Positions 48,232-58,464 of a stretch of 64,000 nt of DNA are shown here, one piece after another. The stretch lies in assembly GCA_028386065.3 (NCBI GenBank), contig JAKUCV010005716.1, positions 127,708 to 191,707 on the forward strand. Direction: 5' to 3'. The stretch comes from Turnera subulata (lineage: Eukaryota > Streptophyta > Magnoliopsida > Malpighiales > Passifloraceae). Both the position numbers and the translations under genes were made by a program. Positions within the stretch are counted from its first letter, which is position 1. Each line of letters begins with the position of its first letter. The notes beneath the pieces were generated by a model. The model searched no databases and was not told the DNA's origin. It worked only from the letters and a program-made list of their open reading frames with translations.

Positions 48232-49149
48232 TCAAACGAAAAGCTAAGCTCAATGATCCATCAAAAGATTATTCCATTCATATCCATTAAGTCTTCAACC
48301 AAAGATGAGCAAACCGAGCTCTGGGAACGCTGGATCCGTCAAGGTCCAGGCCAGATCCAACAAGATCCTAGTTGGATCTAGCAAGATCTAACATGGAGGG
48401 GAGGAGAACGAAACCAGACAAGGCCATTGGAAGCTGAGCAGTGGCTGAAGAGAGAGGAAATAGGATTGAATCAGGCTGCAACTACCACATCTAACTGTGC
48501 CTGTCACCGGAGAGAGGGAAGAAGCTCATTTCGGTGAGATCCGAACCAGATCTACGTAGAGCCAAATCTACCCTGTTCTGGTTAGATCTAAGCTGGCCCG
48601 ACTAGATCCAGGCGATGGGAGCTAGATTCGACTTGATTCGATGCTCACCCAACAAGAATCAACCCAGATCCCTCGAGATCTAAGGAGTCACAGCCTCGGA
48701 CGTCATTACCCATGCTTGATTCGTCGCTGCCAGTCATTAGAGGAGCAACATAACCCTATATTATGGCGAAGGGAACCTTCAGCGCATGAGATGAACACTG
48801 CAAAGAGAGCAACCCATGAAAGATGGATGGCGAGCAGATCCAGCCGAAAGCTGTTTTAACCCACGCTGGTCCAGCTGCCCATCACCTTCCAAGGCCTATG
48901 GGCCCAAAATATATCCTTTTATTTGTGCTGATGTCTAAATAGCTTTATATCTTTACAATTATTGATATGAGTGATTTATCTATTCAATATATGTTTATTC
49001 AGCCTAATTAAATTTTTTTTTTTTATGGAGGAATGCCTACAAGCAGTCAGAACGATGATGGAATCCTGCTCTAGGAGCAGTCAAGACTCTGTAGGAGTGC
49101 CAAACTCCAAAGGAAGTTCCAAAAAGGCCTTTAGAGGAGGTTGAGGACC
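48232..49149 (+). mobile_element. Internal remnant of the element at 47662
   Basis: No intact gene. The segment 48340-48700 is unusually dense in GATC-containing words (AGATCC, GATCTA), giving a quasi-repetitive texture. No gag or pol motif was recognised, so it may be a large retrotransposon derivative. Confidence 0.4.
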
Positions 49150-49900
49150 GAGAAGGAACACTCTAACTAGGTGCATGAACGCTAGAGTGAAAAAGGCGAG
49201 ACCTTGAGGAGATGGGACCATTGAGAATCATCCTCAGGAAGGTCTTCCTCCAAAAAAGAAAATATGAAGGGATGCAGAAAGCACACCTATAAGAGATGCT
49301 GGAATGAAGCTGGTGGGTATCTGTGCAGAAGCAGCAAGGACCCTCATTAAAGTGGAATAATAGGGTCCAGTAAACCCCGAAAAGTACAAAGGCCAAGAGC
49401 TAACGCTCAAGTCAAAAAGAATGAGGAGATGGGACCTTTGAGATTCAGGCGCAGGTAGGGTCTTCCTCCAAAAAAAAGGAAAAAAAAAAGGTGCAGAATG
49501 CACACCTAGAAGAGACACTAGAGTGTAGTTGTCGGGAACCTGTGCTGAAGTATCAGGAGGAATCCTTTATCAGGGTAGAACGACAGGGTCAAGTTGACCG
49601 CACAAACAAAGGCAATGAGCTGATGCTCGAGCCTGAAGAACAAGGAGATGAGACCATTGAGCTTCACCCTCAATAAGGTCTTCCTCCAAGAAAAGAACAT
49701 CAAAGAAGTGCAAAAACGCATGCCTAGAAGAGATGTTGGAATGGAACAAGCAAAACCCTGAAGAAGTGAGACCACTAAGAATCGCTCTTAATAAGGTCTT
49801 CCCAATAAATAAATAAATAAAATAAAGAAAAAAAGGGTGCAGAAAGGACACCTAGAGGAAAACACAAAGGGGGTGCGCACACCCAAAAGAGATGGCAGAT
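49150..49900. repeat. Degenerate tandem repeat, unit about 220 bp
   Basis: The marker GGAGATGGGACCATTGAGAA, about 20-30 bases before GGTCTTCCTCCAA, occurs near 49207, in changed form near 49425 and 49644, and again near 49765. That gives spacings of about 218, 219 and 121 bases. Between markers the phrases GCACACCTA-GAAGAGA and CAATGAGCTGATGCTC-like recur. The array follows the element at 47662 and may be its 3' repeat region. Confidence 0.65.
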
Positions 49901-49923
49901 TGGAGTCAAGCAAGCAGAGTCCC

Positions 49924-50900
49924 TGTTATACCCCATGTACACCTTGGAGCTTAGAGAAGTATTTACATGATAAGTTTCATGTGTAGCTTGTCCTCCCGGG
50001 ACATTCGTGTAGGTTGGAACGGGTATTCAAGAGAAAGTGGGTAATGTTAATAGTGTTGGTGTGCACATTAGTATGGGTTTAGCCTCAGTGACATGAACTG
50101 GTGTTGGATTGAGATGAGATAGTTAGCATAGGCTTGGCCTAGTGCACACAAATGGGCTCGTAGTGATCCGATGGCACGGTTGGCCTGATTTGGTATCTCG
50201 AGTGCTCGACGTAATTAATTGGTCGATAAATTGTGCGAAGCATGAGGAATGTGATTATATGGTGTAATAGGTGCATTAGATGCACAATTGGCCAAGGGGA
50301 TTATTGGTTGGCTCGATTTGCTGCGAAGTGGTGCACAACCGGGGCGTTGGTATGTCCGTCGGTGCACAATTGGGGCCGATGAGGGGTAAATCCGTAATTG
50401 GCCAAACCGACTAATCAGAATGAGCCATGTGGCTCGGGAATAAGCTGCTATGTATTTGGTGTGCAAGCTAGTAGGTTTAGTGTCACGAATCAATTGATCG
50501 AAAACAAGCACGAGGTGGCACATGCTTGTACAAGTGGCATAATTTGGGCAAGAGGTGGCTAGTGGGTGCTCACTCACCTACTTGCCCATGCTTTAAGGGG
50601 TGAATCAGGAACCTCTCACCCATTTTGATCAGATCTAAATCGTGTAAGAGAGAGAGAGGAGGAAGAAAGGAAAAGAGGAGTGAAAGAGAGGTAAGGCTAG
50701 GGTGATTTTGCTCTCGGGCAGACTGATTCTTGCCTACTAAAAAGATAATTTCGGCCAAACCACCGGTTAGAATTGAGTAAAACTAAAGCCCAAAGTTAGC
50801 TAACTTCCATATATTTCCATGGGAGTTGATTCGGCTGGTTTTGGAGCTGAACGGAGAGAGTTATGCACTCTCAAAGTTCATTATTGCGCAGCAGACCTAC
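49924..50900 (+). repeat. Degenerate LTR-like sequence, left part
   Basis: It starts TGTTATACCCC at 49924, a usual Ty3/gypsy (Del/Tekay-like) LTR start. It is interrupted at 50900 by a solo LTR, with the CCTAC duplication, and resumes at 52540. The reading frames in it (for example 50215-50577, minus) have no recognised domain. Confidence 0.4.
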
Positions 50901-52534
50901 TATAAGAACAATAGCCCTTCGCTAGAGGGGGGGTGAATAGCGATAATCGAATTTAAACGAAATAGGAAGGAATCAAATGCGGAATTGAAAGATTGAAGGA
51001 CACAACCAATTTATCCTGGTTCACACACACTCTACTAGTGTGGCTAATCCAGCCCTTCAAGTCTCACTTGAAGATTTCACTATCTAGTGTTAAGCTTACG
51101 GGTGCTTAACAAACCGTTACAACCTAGGAATTCTAGTCACAAGAATCCTAAACCTGAGAGTTCAAGTCACATGAACCTCAGCACTCTTGCTTGAAGATAC
51201 CTCACTTCAAGACTTCTCACACAAGAAGATATACCCTCTTCCTATGAATCTCAACAAGGGAACTAACCTCCCTTAAGGTGTATGAATATACAATTCAATC
51301 ACTCAAACAAAGAACTCTCTCAAAGAGCAGATATGAGTATACAAGTAAAGCTCTAAAAGGCAACTCTCAAATCCTCAACAGGATATTGGCTCAATAGAAA
51401 TTGATTTGAATGTATGAGATGAATACTTGAATGTAGAGAGTTGATTCATTTTTAATCAGAGCTAAAAATGCTTAATTTTTTTAGCTCTGAAAACTCATAG
51501 AGCCGTTTTAAATTGACCCAAGAAAAAAAAACTTTAAACAAAACATAGTGGGTGTTAAAAGTTGTCAGCCATAACATCGATGTTTTAATTTCCAACATCG
51601 ATGTTTTGTCCAGTAAATTTGAATTATTGGACTAACGGTAACTAAAACATCGATGTTTTTCATCCCAACATCGATGTTATTTTGTTTCGGCAAGATAAAT
51701 TAAAATTGATGATCTTGGGAACATCGATGTTATTTTGGTTCGGCAAAATTCTTTTGAAGCTGACCACCATAGAACATCGATGTTGTTTTCAAAAACATCG
51801 ATGTTATTTTGCTTCGACAAAATTAATTAAAACTGATCATTGAAGAACATCGATGTTATGAAGTCCAACATCGATCTTTTTCTTATGTGAAGGATATTTT
51901 CAAATGCAACGGTCATGAGAACATCGATGTTTAGGATACCAACATCGATGTTATTTGCCTACTGCCAACTTTTAGAAAATTCTTTGAAGGCAGGAACATG
52001 GATGTTTTTAAGGCAACATCGATGTTATTTTGGCTCGGCAAAAACAAATTGAAACTGACCAATATGGAACATCGATGTTACAAATAAAACATCGATGTTA
52101 TGACTAATTTTAAAAGCAACGGTCACTGGAACATCGATATGTAGGATTCCAACATCGATGTTATTTGTCTACTGCCTGTTTTAGAAATTTGTTGGAAGGC
52201 AGAACATCGATATTTTAAAACATAACATCGATGTTATTGACACAGAAAACAGTTTGATGTTTGAAATATGTTTATGTGATGCATGAGCAAGTTTTATCTT
52301 ATTTTGAGCCAATGTCCTAGAAGGGTTGAGTGTTATACCTTGTACAATTTATGAGTCTAACTCTTCTTTCCTGGCTCTTCAATTCTTGTGCTCATTCACT
52401 TTCATCCTTTCCTCTTGAGTGGTTTCTTTGACTTGAGGATTGTTTTGCCTTCATTTCAATTCATTTCTTTTTGCTTCCTGAATAGTTTGTCAATATCAAA
52501 ACCTATAAGAAGCAAGGAGGCATTAGTTTCAACA
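50901..52534 (-). mobile_element. Sirevirus-like solo LTR (1634 bp) with palindrome array
   Basis: It is flanked by a perfect 5-bp target duplication CCTAC (50896-50900 and 52535-52539). In element orientation it starts TGTTGAAACTAATGCC (at 52534). The phrase GTTTTGATATTGACAAAC follows (52485-52502), and near the end is CACCCCCCCTCTAGCG (about 50920-50936). All three are signatures of Sirevirus (copia) LTRs. The end is TTCTTATA, the expected CA having changed. No internal region is left, so it arose by LTR-LTR recombination. It contains 19 copies, 15 exact, of AACATCGATGTT. Confidence 0.85.
51572..52235. repeat. Array of 12-bp palindrome AACATCGATGTT
   Basis: I count 15 exact and 4 near copies in 664 bases. 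They come mostly as pairs about 20-27 bases apart, with pairs separated by 45-80 bases of semi-repeated filler (words such as TTCGGCAAAA, GCAACGGTCA, CTACTGCC). The palindrome is perfectly self-complementary, so it reads the same on both strands. Confidence 0.95.
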
Positions 52535-52539
52535 CCTAC

Positions 52540-53575
52540 TGCATGACCCCGAGTTGGTGTAGGAGCCATATCTGGAGCTAAAGACCTCTGGATTGAGTGT
52601 ATTTGATGGTTCTAGAAAGATAAGAGACAGGGCTACAACTTTTATGTTGAAGCCCAAGGCTGATTCGGCTTGTAGGCGACCCTGTTTCCTCGGTGAAGTC
52701 ACTGCTGGTGCAGGGCAGATTCTGCCCTTGGTTGTGTAAGGATGATTTGTGTGATTCAATTGTATGTTTCTTGTCATGGTTGGTGGTATTATGTTATAAT
52801 GTGTACTTGTATGTGTGTAACAGGGCAATAAGAACCCTAGATGTCCAAGGTTTCCAAAGGGATGGATTCGATGACTTGATGTGTCTAATGGCTAGATTGT
52901 TGTGGCTAATGGCTAGGTAAGTTGGGTTGCCATGCTTATGGTTGATGGTGCTAGCTTGTGGTTGATGACCCAATATACTTATTGATGGCACCAATGGTGC
53001 AAAGTTGATGATAAGATGATATGCCTTGGCTTGTTGACGAGTCCGATATTCGGGCTGTGCATTTCATGCATAACATGTGCATCCATGACACATGCATGAG
53101 ATGATATTGATGATGATGATGGACCTTGCAGTGCTCCTAGGCTACTTGGTCATATGAGATGATGGTGATGTTGTGCCTGGTGCCGTGTGTGGTTGTGGTA
53201 GCCAATCAGTTATGCCTTGTGCGTGGGGCTGTGGACTAAGGAGTAACATGTTGGCAAAGGCTACTAGACAGTGCAGGCAGGCTTAGTACAACTTCACGAT
53301 AGCTTACCCGTGGGCTGATCACGGTACATTGATGTAAAGTTGTTGGATGTTGTTGCCACTTGTGTGTATCATTTACGTTGCTTGTATGACCACCTGCTTA
53401 TTGAGTTTTACACTCACCCCCCGTTTCCTCCCCTTGTCTTACCTATTTTCAAGAGAAGCATCATAAGATTTATTTCATCTTCCCCTTTGATTTTGGAATT
53501 CATATTTCTGTCTAATTTTCTGGTTTGTTTAACTAGATTCCAGTGGTTGAGGTGGTAACCTTTTCCACTGCTACA
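52540..53575 (+). repeat. Degenerate LTR-like sequence, right part
   Basis: This continues 49924-50900 beyond the solo LTR. Phrases such as 'ctacaacttttatgttgaag' (about 52630-52650), 'ggcgaccctgtttcctcgg' and 'attgagttttacactcacccc' (about 53400-53420) are typical for Del/Tekay-like LTRs. The right end near 53575 (CTGCTACA) is uncertain and no matching target duplication was found. No gene. Confidence 0.45.
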
Positions 53576-53951
53576 TAAAAATTATCGAGTGTAATTCCCG
53601 TTAAGTCAGCATAGTATTAACTGCTTTCTTATGCATTTGGAAATAACCCGTCAAGCGAAATCATTTTTTACACAACAGTCGCTGATGTAGCACGAAAAAA
53701 GTTTCCAGGTCAGCAAACCGGTTAAACAAACCAAAATACAAAAGATGGAGTTAACAAAGGGACGAAAACTAATCAAAATTCTACACGAGAATGAATTTTA
53801 AGATGAAGGGACAATCCAGGATGAAACAAGACATAATTCAATTTGTTTTTCTAATATTTAAACGACAACTAGAACTCGGTAAAAAGACATAGGTTGTCCT
53901 TACACTTAAATGAAATCTAACAACGTGTCCTTTTCTGAGAAAATTTCAACA
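53576..53951. other. Intergenic DNA with one arm of an inverted repeat
   Basis: No gene. From about 53868 the sequence is the reverse complement, with changes, of about 59680-59790. The shared core on the other strand is TTAGATTTCATTTAAGTG followed by an ATGTCTTTTTACC block. Confidence 0.6.
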
Positions 53952-53956
53952 TTATA

Positions 53957-55027
53957 TGAAACGCCCCGACCCGTATTTACCGTACACAGTAAACACGTGC
54001 TGGAACTGTGACGACCCAACCATACCAAGCCCAGCATACAGTAGATCCAAGGCGCGACCCGACCAGATGAAACGGGTCGGACGCGGGTCGCGGGTCTGCT
54101 CACCTTGGATGAGCTCATCGGCGGCGGCGCGGATCGTGGTAGGAGGAAAGCGAGGCGAGGCAAGGCACCCGCGAACGGAGAGCGGCGCGAGGGTGGCGGC
54201 AACTGGACACGGCGGCAGCTGCTGGTGCTGCAGGCGGCGGGAGAAGTCGGATCCACGGGTTGCACGGCGGGTCAATGGCTCTACGGCGCGCGTCTCGCAG
54301 CGGGGACGGGAGGAGGCGACGGCGTCGAGGTCGCGATGGCCCGGCGACCCTGACGGTGGTGGTGGTGCAGCGAGAGGCGGCGCGGAACTCCGCTCGGTGA
54401 ACAGTGGCAGGGGCTATGGGGTGACTACTGTTCACCGTTTCTTTTTTTTCTTCCTTTTTCTATTTTCTTCTTTTTCTCCCTTTTGTTTTCTATTTTCCGA
54501 ATTTCTTTTTTTCTTTCTTTTTTTTCTCTACTCCCTCTCTGTTTTTATTTTTTTCTATATTTTTTTTGTTTTTTTTATTTATTTCTTTTCTTTTCTTTTT
54601 TCTTTTCTTTTTTTTCCTCTCTCTTTTTTTTTCTTTCTTTTCTTTTTCCTCTCTTTTTTTTTCCTCTCCTCCTGCTTTCTTCTTTTTATAGGCGTGATAA
54701 TACTGTGCAACACTGTGCGACCTGTGAATCTGTAATAATGCAGCTTGTCTGCATTACAGAGCGAGTCCGGTCCGGACCAGAAAATAACTGATACCCCCTT
54801 AGTTATTTTCCGGTGTGATTTTTCTGAAAATCCCGGGACCCGAAAAAATACCAACTTAGGCCCAAAAAATCCACGGAAAAATCACGAGCGCGGGAAAACT
54901 CTCGGTTTCGAAAAACGACGCCCGATTTACCCTGAATTAATTGCCCAAGATTAATTCAACAGTAAATTACGGTAAAAAGACTTTTAAAGTCCCGATAAAA
55001 ATCAAAATTTTTACCCGGGCTGTTACA
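53957..55027 (-). repeat. 3' LTR of the 4.5 kb element (1071 bp, shortened)
   Basis: It runs from TGAAACGCCCCGACCCG to GGGCTGTTACA in plus orientation. Compared with the 2979-bp solo LTR at 60257-63235, roughly 1.9 kb of the middle is missing: the sequence jumps from 'agcccagcatacagt' to the GC-rich block. A near-pure pyrimidine tract occupies 54438-54687 (plus strand), next to a minus-strand TATA box, CCTATAAAAAG (about 54682-54692). Confidence 0.92.
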
Positions 55028-55063
55028 GTCTACCCACCTTAAAAAGAATTTTGTCCCCGAAAT
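55028..55063 (-). promoter_or_regulatory. Polypurine tract region of the 4.5 kb element
   Basis: The minus strand reads TTTTTAAGGTGGGTAGAC directly before the LTR start TGTAACAGC. It is nearly the same as at 9670-9708. Confidence 0.65.
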
Positions 55064-55171
55064 TCCGTCTTATCCGTGGGTCCTACCACGGTAAGCTTCT
55101 GGCATACTCTGCCAGGTGTCCAAACTCAACATGAGATACCGCTTATACCCTTAAGCGACATCTCATCCTCT

Positions 55172-55178
55172 TATAAAT
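55172..55178 (+). promoter_or_regulatory. TATA box upstream of the cargo ORF
   Basis: TATAAAT on the plus strand stands 36 bases before the ATG at 55214, which is in a good context (CAGCCATGG). This suggests the cargo once had its own promoter, independent of the LTR. Confidence 0.5.
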
Positions 55179-55213
55179 ACCAAACCTCATAACTGAGACA
55201 CTCACTCTCAGCC

Positions 55214-55591
55214 ATGGACTCTCCACTCTGATCTCGAACTACCTCAGACTCCGAGAACAACCGCTACATCGGCGGCACTGCTTTCCCGACAAGCTCTGAT
55301 GAAGAACCTCCCAAGAAGCGGTTCAAAACCAACATCATCGGCCTGAAGGAACACATGGTCGTCTCCAGCAGACGGCGTAAGAAGCGTGCCAACAAGAAGG
55401 CTGAAGATCGAAAGGGCAAGGCGACGGCTGAAAGCAGCACTCCGCAGCAGACGTTGACGCAGCTGAACGTCTCACTGAAGAAGATCAGCTCGGCGGTGTT
55501 GCAGATAGAACTGGCGTGCGCGGAACTCTTCCCTCACGTGAAAAATGTCCAAAAGCTTGTAAAAGACCTAGAGAAGCAAGTAACTCCTTAG
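55214..55591 (+). pseudogene. Cargo ORF 1: basic, coiled-coil-like protein, function unknown
   Basis: The frame begins ATG at 55214 with a TGA five codons later (55229-55231). It is then open to 55591; an internal ATG at 55355 gives a 78-residue protein. The visible sequence has a Ser/Asp/Glu-rich start, basic clusters (PPKKRFK, SRRRKKRANKK) that look like nuclear-localisation signals, and a C-terminal helix with heptad-like hydrophobics (LTQLNVSLKKISSAVLQIEL, then VKNVQKLVKDLEKQ). A possible poly(A) region, ATTAAATAAAATAAG, follows at about 55624-55639. I do not recognise the family. It is antisense to the element. The early stop may be a mutation, or the shorter start may be the real one. 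Confidence 0.55.
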
Positions 55592-56393
55592 AGTACTTCT
55601 TCTCCTGTTGTAAAACCTTATGAATTAAATAAAATAAGTTTCCTTTTTAAATCAAAAATTCTTATGTTAAACGGAAAATTAAAACATCTCAAGGCAAAAT
55701 AAAACTTAACAATAAAAATATAAAATCAAACATAAAGAAATCAAAAGTAAAACTCGTTTAACAAAATCAAAACAAAAAGGAATTAAAACAAAACATGTTT
55801 CATGCTCGGCGCTCTAGATCGATCGTAACCATCCTCGATCCCGAGAAACGTAACGTACGCAGCTAACGGTGACGATCACGAGAGCGTCCTGTGTCCCTCA
55901 AAAGAAACGTAGCCACTTGTTCACAATTTCCGCATGAGCCAAAAATGTCTATCAAGTCTCGTATCTCTCCACGATGTCCGAATAGGTGTAAGCTTGTTGC
56001 ACATGCGCTCTACTCGAGGTGTGGTCCCATCCGTCTAGCCTCAACGGTCATGAATGCATGTGATAAAAGATGCAAGAAAATAATGATAAACCATAAAAAG
56101 AAAGGACAAGGTAGCCAGAGTGAAAGAAAATCATGAGAGGGAAAAAGGCTGAAAAACTCTGGCATTGGTAGCCCGAAAATCGTATAAAGTGACAAAGCAA
56201 TAAATGAAAGCAACGGCAAATTTTCAAAAAGCAAAATCTTGAAAATCAAAAACAGTAAACACGCTCCCCATAAGATTATAAAAGACGGAGCGGTGAGGTG
56301 TAAATCATCAAAAGCATTTTAAAGCAACAAAACGCTAAGGAAAAAGAAACTACCATACTCAGAAAATCAAAACACCAACGCGTCCGAAACAAC
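55592..56393. other. Spacer between the two cargo ORFs
   Basis: About 800 bases, A-rich at first (55640-55800). No convincing gene; an 81-codon frame at 55891-56136 is unsupported. It could be an intron of a former two-exon gene, but no clear splice pair stands out. Confidence 0.45.
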
Positions 56394-57077
56394 ATGCATG
56401 CTCCCTCATCCGTCTGCTTTGTCGAAGGTGCCAATCTAGGCAGAAGAAACCGACTGGCCTACAGCATGGTCAACGAGCGTCCAGAAGAGCTACCGAACGA
56501 GCTCGGCAGAATGCCGCGTCTGGTCTTCGTCGACGAACTCTACTCGTCCAGATTTTTCATCACTCCTATGGAAGAGACGTTCTTCCTAGAGGACCATAGC
56601 ACTCTGAGGACCTCCTACTACGGATCGGCCAACTCCATCATGTTCTTCATCTCCGAAAGACTTCAGGAGTTCAACCTAGAGTCCACTTGCCATACCCTGG
56701 AGCAAGGTACCTACTATCAACTCTCGATGACGGCCCAGAGCATGCCCAGAGTAACTCGTCTGCCCGTAACTTGGCCAAAGGCCCGACTACTGGTGTGGAA
56801 CTGCAGAGGAGTCGCAAGGCATTCCCAGGAGTTCTCGCGTACTCTGAGGGACCTGAAGAACCAATACAAGCCAAACATGGTTCTTCTCACGGAGACCCAG
56901 TGGCAACCTCAAGACGATCACGGTCTCATCCCACTTCGGTTCCCTCAAGCAAACCGGTTCGAGCTTCCTGGCCAGAACAACGCAGGCGGCATGTGGTTCT
57001 CGTGGAGCGACAGCATCCAAGTCAACATCAACAACGACCCCACTAGCTTCAGGGTCAATGTCGTTCCAAGGCGATAA
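56394..57077 (+). CDS. Cargo ORF 2: protein with half of an EEP-endonuclease-like domain
   Basis: An intact 227-codon plus-strand frame, antisense to the element. Residues 1-130 are not recognised (for example MPRLVFVDELYSSRFFITPM). Residues 131-204 resemble the N-terminal half of the L1-type endonuclease/exonuclease/phosphatase fold: LLVWNCRGVARHSQEF with the catalytic-type Asn at 136, YKPNMVLLTETQW with the catalytic-type Glu (about 167), and GGMWFSWSDSIQV. The second half of the fold, with its Asp/Asn/His catalytic residues, is absent, so nuclease activity is unlikely. The ORF ends VNVVPRR and TAA. Codon and base composition (about half G+C) differ from the AT-rich surroundings. It may be a captured LINE fragment fused to another sequence, or a divergent accessory protein. 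Confidence 0.6.
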   Translation: MHAPSSVCFVEGANLGRRNRLAYSMVNERPEELPNELGRMPRLVFVDELYSSRFFITPMEETFFLEDHSTLRTSYYGSANSIMFFISERLQEFNLESTCHTLEQGTYYQLSMTAQSMPRVTRLPVTWPKARLLVWNCRGVARHSQEFSRTLRDLKNQYKPNMVLLTETQWQPQDDHGLIPLRFPQANRFELPGQNNAGGMWFSWSDSIQVNINNDPTSFRVNVVPRR

Positions 57078-57324
57078 ATGTATTTTCCCTTTTTTTTACA
57101 AAATATCAATGTAATATTTCTGTATGTAATATCAATATTAGTATTATTAATAATATTTATATTTCCGCTTATTTATGGCATCATTACCTCTTATGTGTAT
57201 GTTCTGCGACACCTGGCGTCCCTCGACTGGATCCATAATGCACTAACTAAAATGATATAAAATAATAAACAAATGGAGCGAACTATGCAAACAAGAAAAA
57301 CAAACACACAAAGACTGCCCAACA
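57078..57324. other. AT-rich end of the cargo
   Basis: AT-rich sequence after the stop of cargo ORF 2, with repeated AATATCAAT and AATATTTAT words that could include plant polyadenylation signals. No gene. Confidence 0.5.
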
Positions 57325-57352
57325 AGACCTAACGCCTGCTCCGCTACCAAAA
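57325..57352 (-). promoter_or_regulatory. Primer-binding site of the 4.5 kb element
   Basis: The minus strand after the 5' LTR reads TTTTGGTAGCGGAGCAGGCG. It is nearly the same as at 14447-14467 of the full-length Tekay-type element. Confidence 0.55.
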
Positions 57353-58459
57353 TGAAACGCCCCGACCCGTATTTACCATACACAGTAAACACGTGCTGGA
57401 ACTGTGACGACCCAACCATACCAAGCCCAACATACAGTAGATCCAAGGCGCGACTCGACCAGATGAAACGGGTCGGACGCGGGTCGCGGGTCTGCTCACC
57501 TTGGATGAGCTCGTCGGCGGCGGCGGCGCGGATCGTGGCAGGAGGAAAGCGAGGCGAGGCAAGGCACCCACGGACGGAGAGCGAGGCGAGGCAAGGCACC
57601 CACGGACGGAGAGCGGCGCGAGGATGGCGGCAACTGGACACAGCGGCAGCTGCTGGTGCTGCAGGCGGCGGGAGAAGTCGGATCCAAGGGTTGCACGGCT
57701 GGTCAACGGCTCTACGGTGCGCGTCTCGCAGCGGGGACGGGAGGAGGCGACGGCGTCGAGGTCACGATGGCCCGGCGACCCTGACGGCGGTGGTAGTGCA
57801 GCGAGAGGCGGCGTGGAACTCCACTCGGTGAACAGTGGCAGGGGCTCCGGGGTGACTACTGTTCACCGTTTCTATTTTTTTTTTCTTCCTTTTTCTCCCT
57901 TTTCTTTTCTATTTTCCAAATTTCTTTTTTTCTTTCTTTTTTTTTCTCTACTCCCTCTCTGTTTTTGTTTTTTTTTCTATATTTTTTTCTGTTTTTTTAA
58001 TTTATTTCTTTTCTTTTCTTTTTTTCCTTTTTCTTTTCTCTTTTTTTTCCTCTCTCTTTTTTTTTCTTTCTTTTCTTTTTCCTCTCCTTTTTTTCCTCTC
58101 CTCCTGCTTTCTTCTTTTTATAGGCATGATAATACTGTGCAACACTATGCGACCTGTGAATCTGTAATAATGCAGCTTGTCTGCATTACAGAGCGAGTCC
58201 GGTCCGGACCAGAAAATAACTGATACCCCCTTAGTTATTTTTCGGTGTGATTTTTCCGAAAATCCCGGGACCCGAAAAAATACCAACTTAGGCCCGAAAA
58301 ATCCAAGGAAAAATCACGAGCGCGGGAAAACTCTCGGTTTCGAAAAACAACGCCCGATTTACTTTGAATTAATTACCCAAGATTAATTCAACAGTAAATT
58401 ACGGTAAAAAGACTTTTACAGTCCCGGTAAAAATCAAAATTTTTACCCAGGCTGTTACA
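57353..58459 (-). repeat. 5' LTR of the 4.5 kb element (1107 bp)
   Basis: It is a direct copy of 53957-55027. The 36-base length excess is mainly one extra tandem copy of a GC-rich segment (GAGGCAAGGCACCCACGGAC) near 57550-57610. The pyrimidine tract is at 57869-58119. Confidence 0.92.
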
Positions 58460-58464
58460 TTATA

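Larger units (their letters stand above)
53957..58459 (-). mobile_element. Non-autonomous Tekay-derived LTR element with antisense cargo (4.5 kb)
   Basis: Two direct LTRs (53957-55027, 57353-58459) and a perfect target duplication TTATA (53952-53956, 58460-58464) define it. The polypurine segment (55028-55063) and primer-binding segment (57325-57352) match those of the full-length Tekay-type element at 9670-9708 and 14447-14467, so the element reads on the minus strand. The about 2.26 kb between them holds no gag or pol. It has two plus-strand ORFs, opposite to the LTR transcription direction. The LTRs differ by few bases and one duplication of about 32-36 bp, so the insertion looks recent. 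Confidence 0.93.

Noticed and set aside
54483..54854. Phe/Leu-rich and Lys/Arg-rich frames (also 57501-58286, 60548-61361)
   Set aside because: Translations of the pyrimidine/purine tract; low complexity only.
56394..57077. Active LINE endonuclease
   Set aside because: Only the N-terminal half of the fold is present; the distal catalytic residues are missing.
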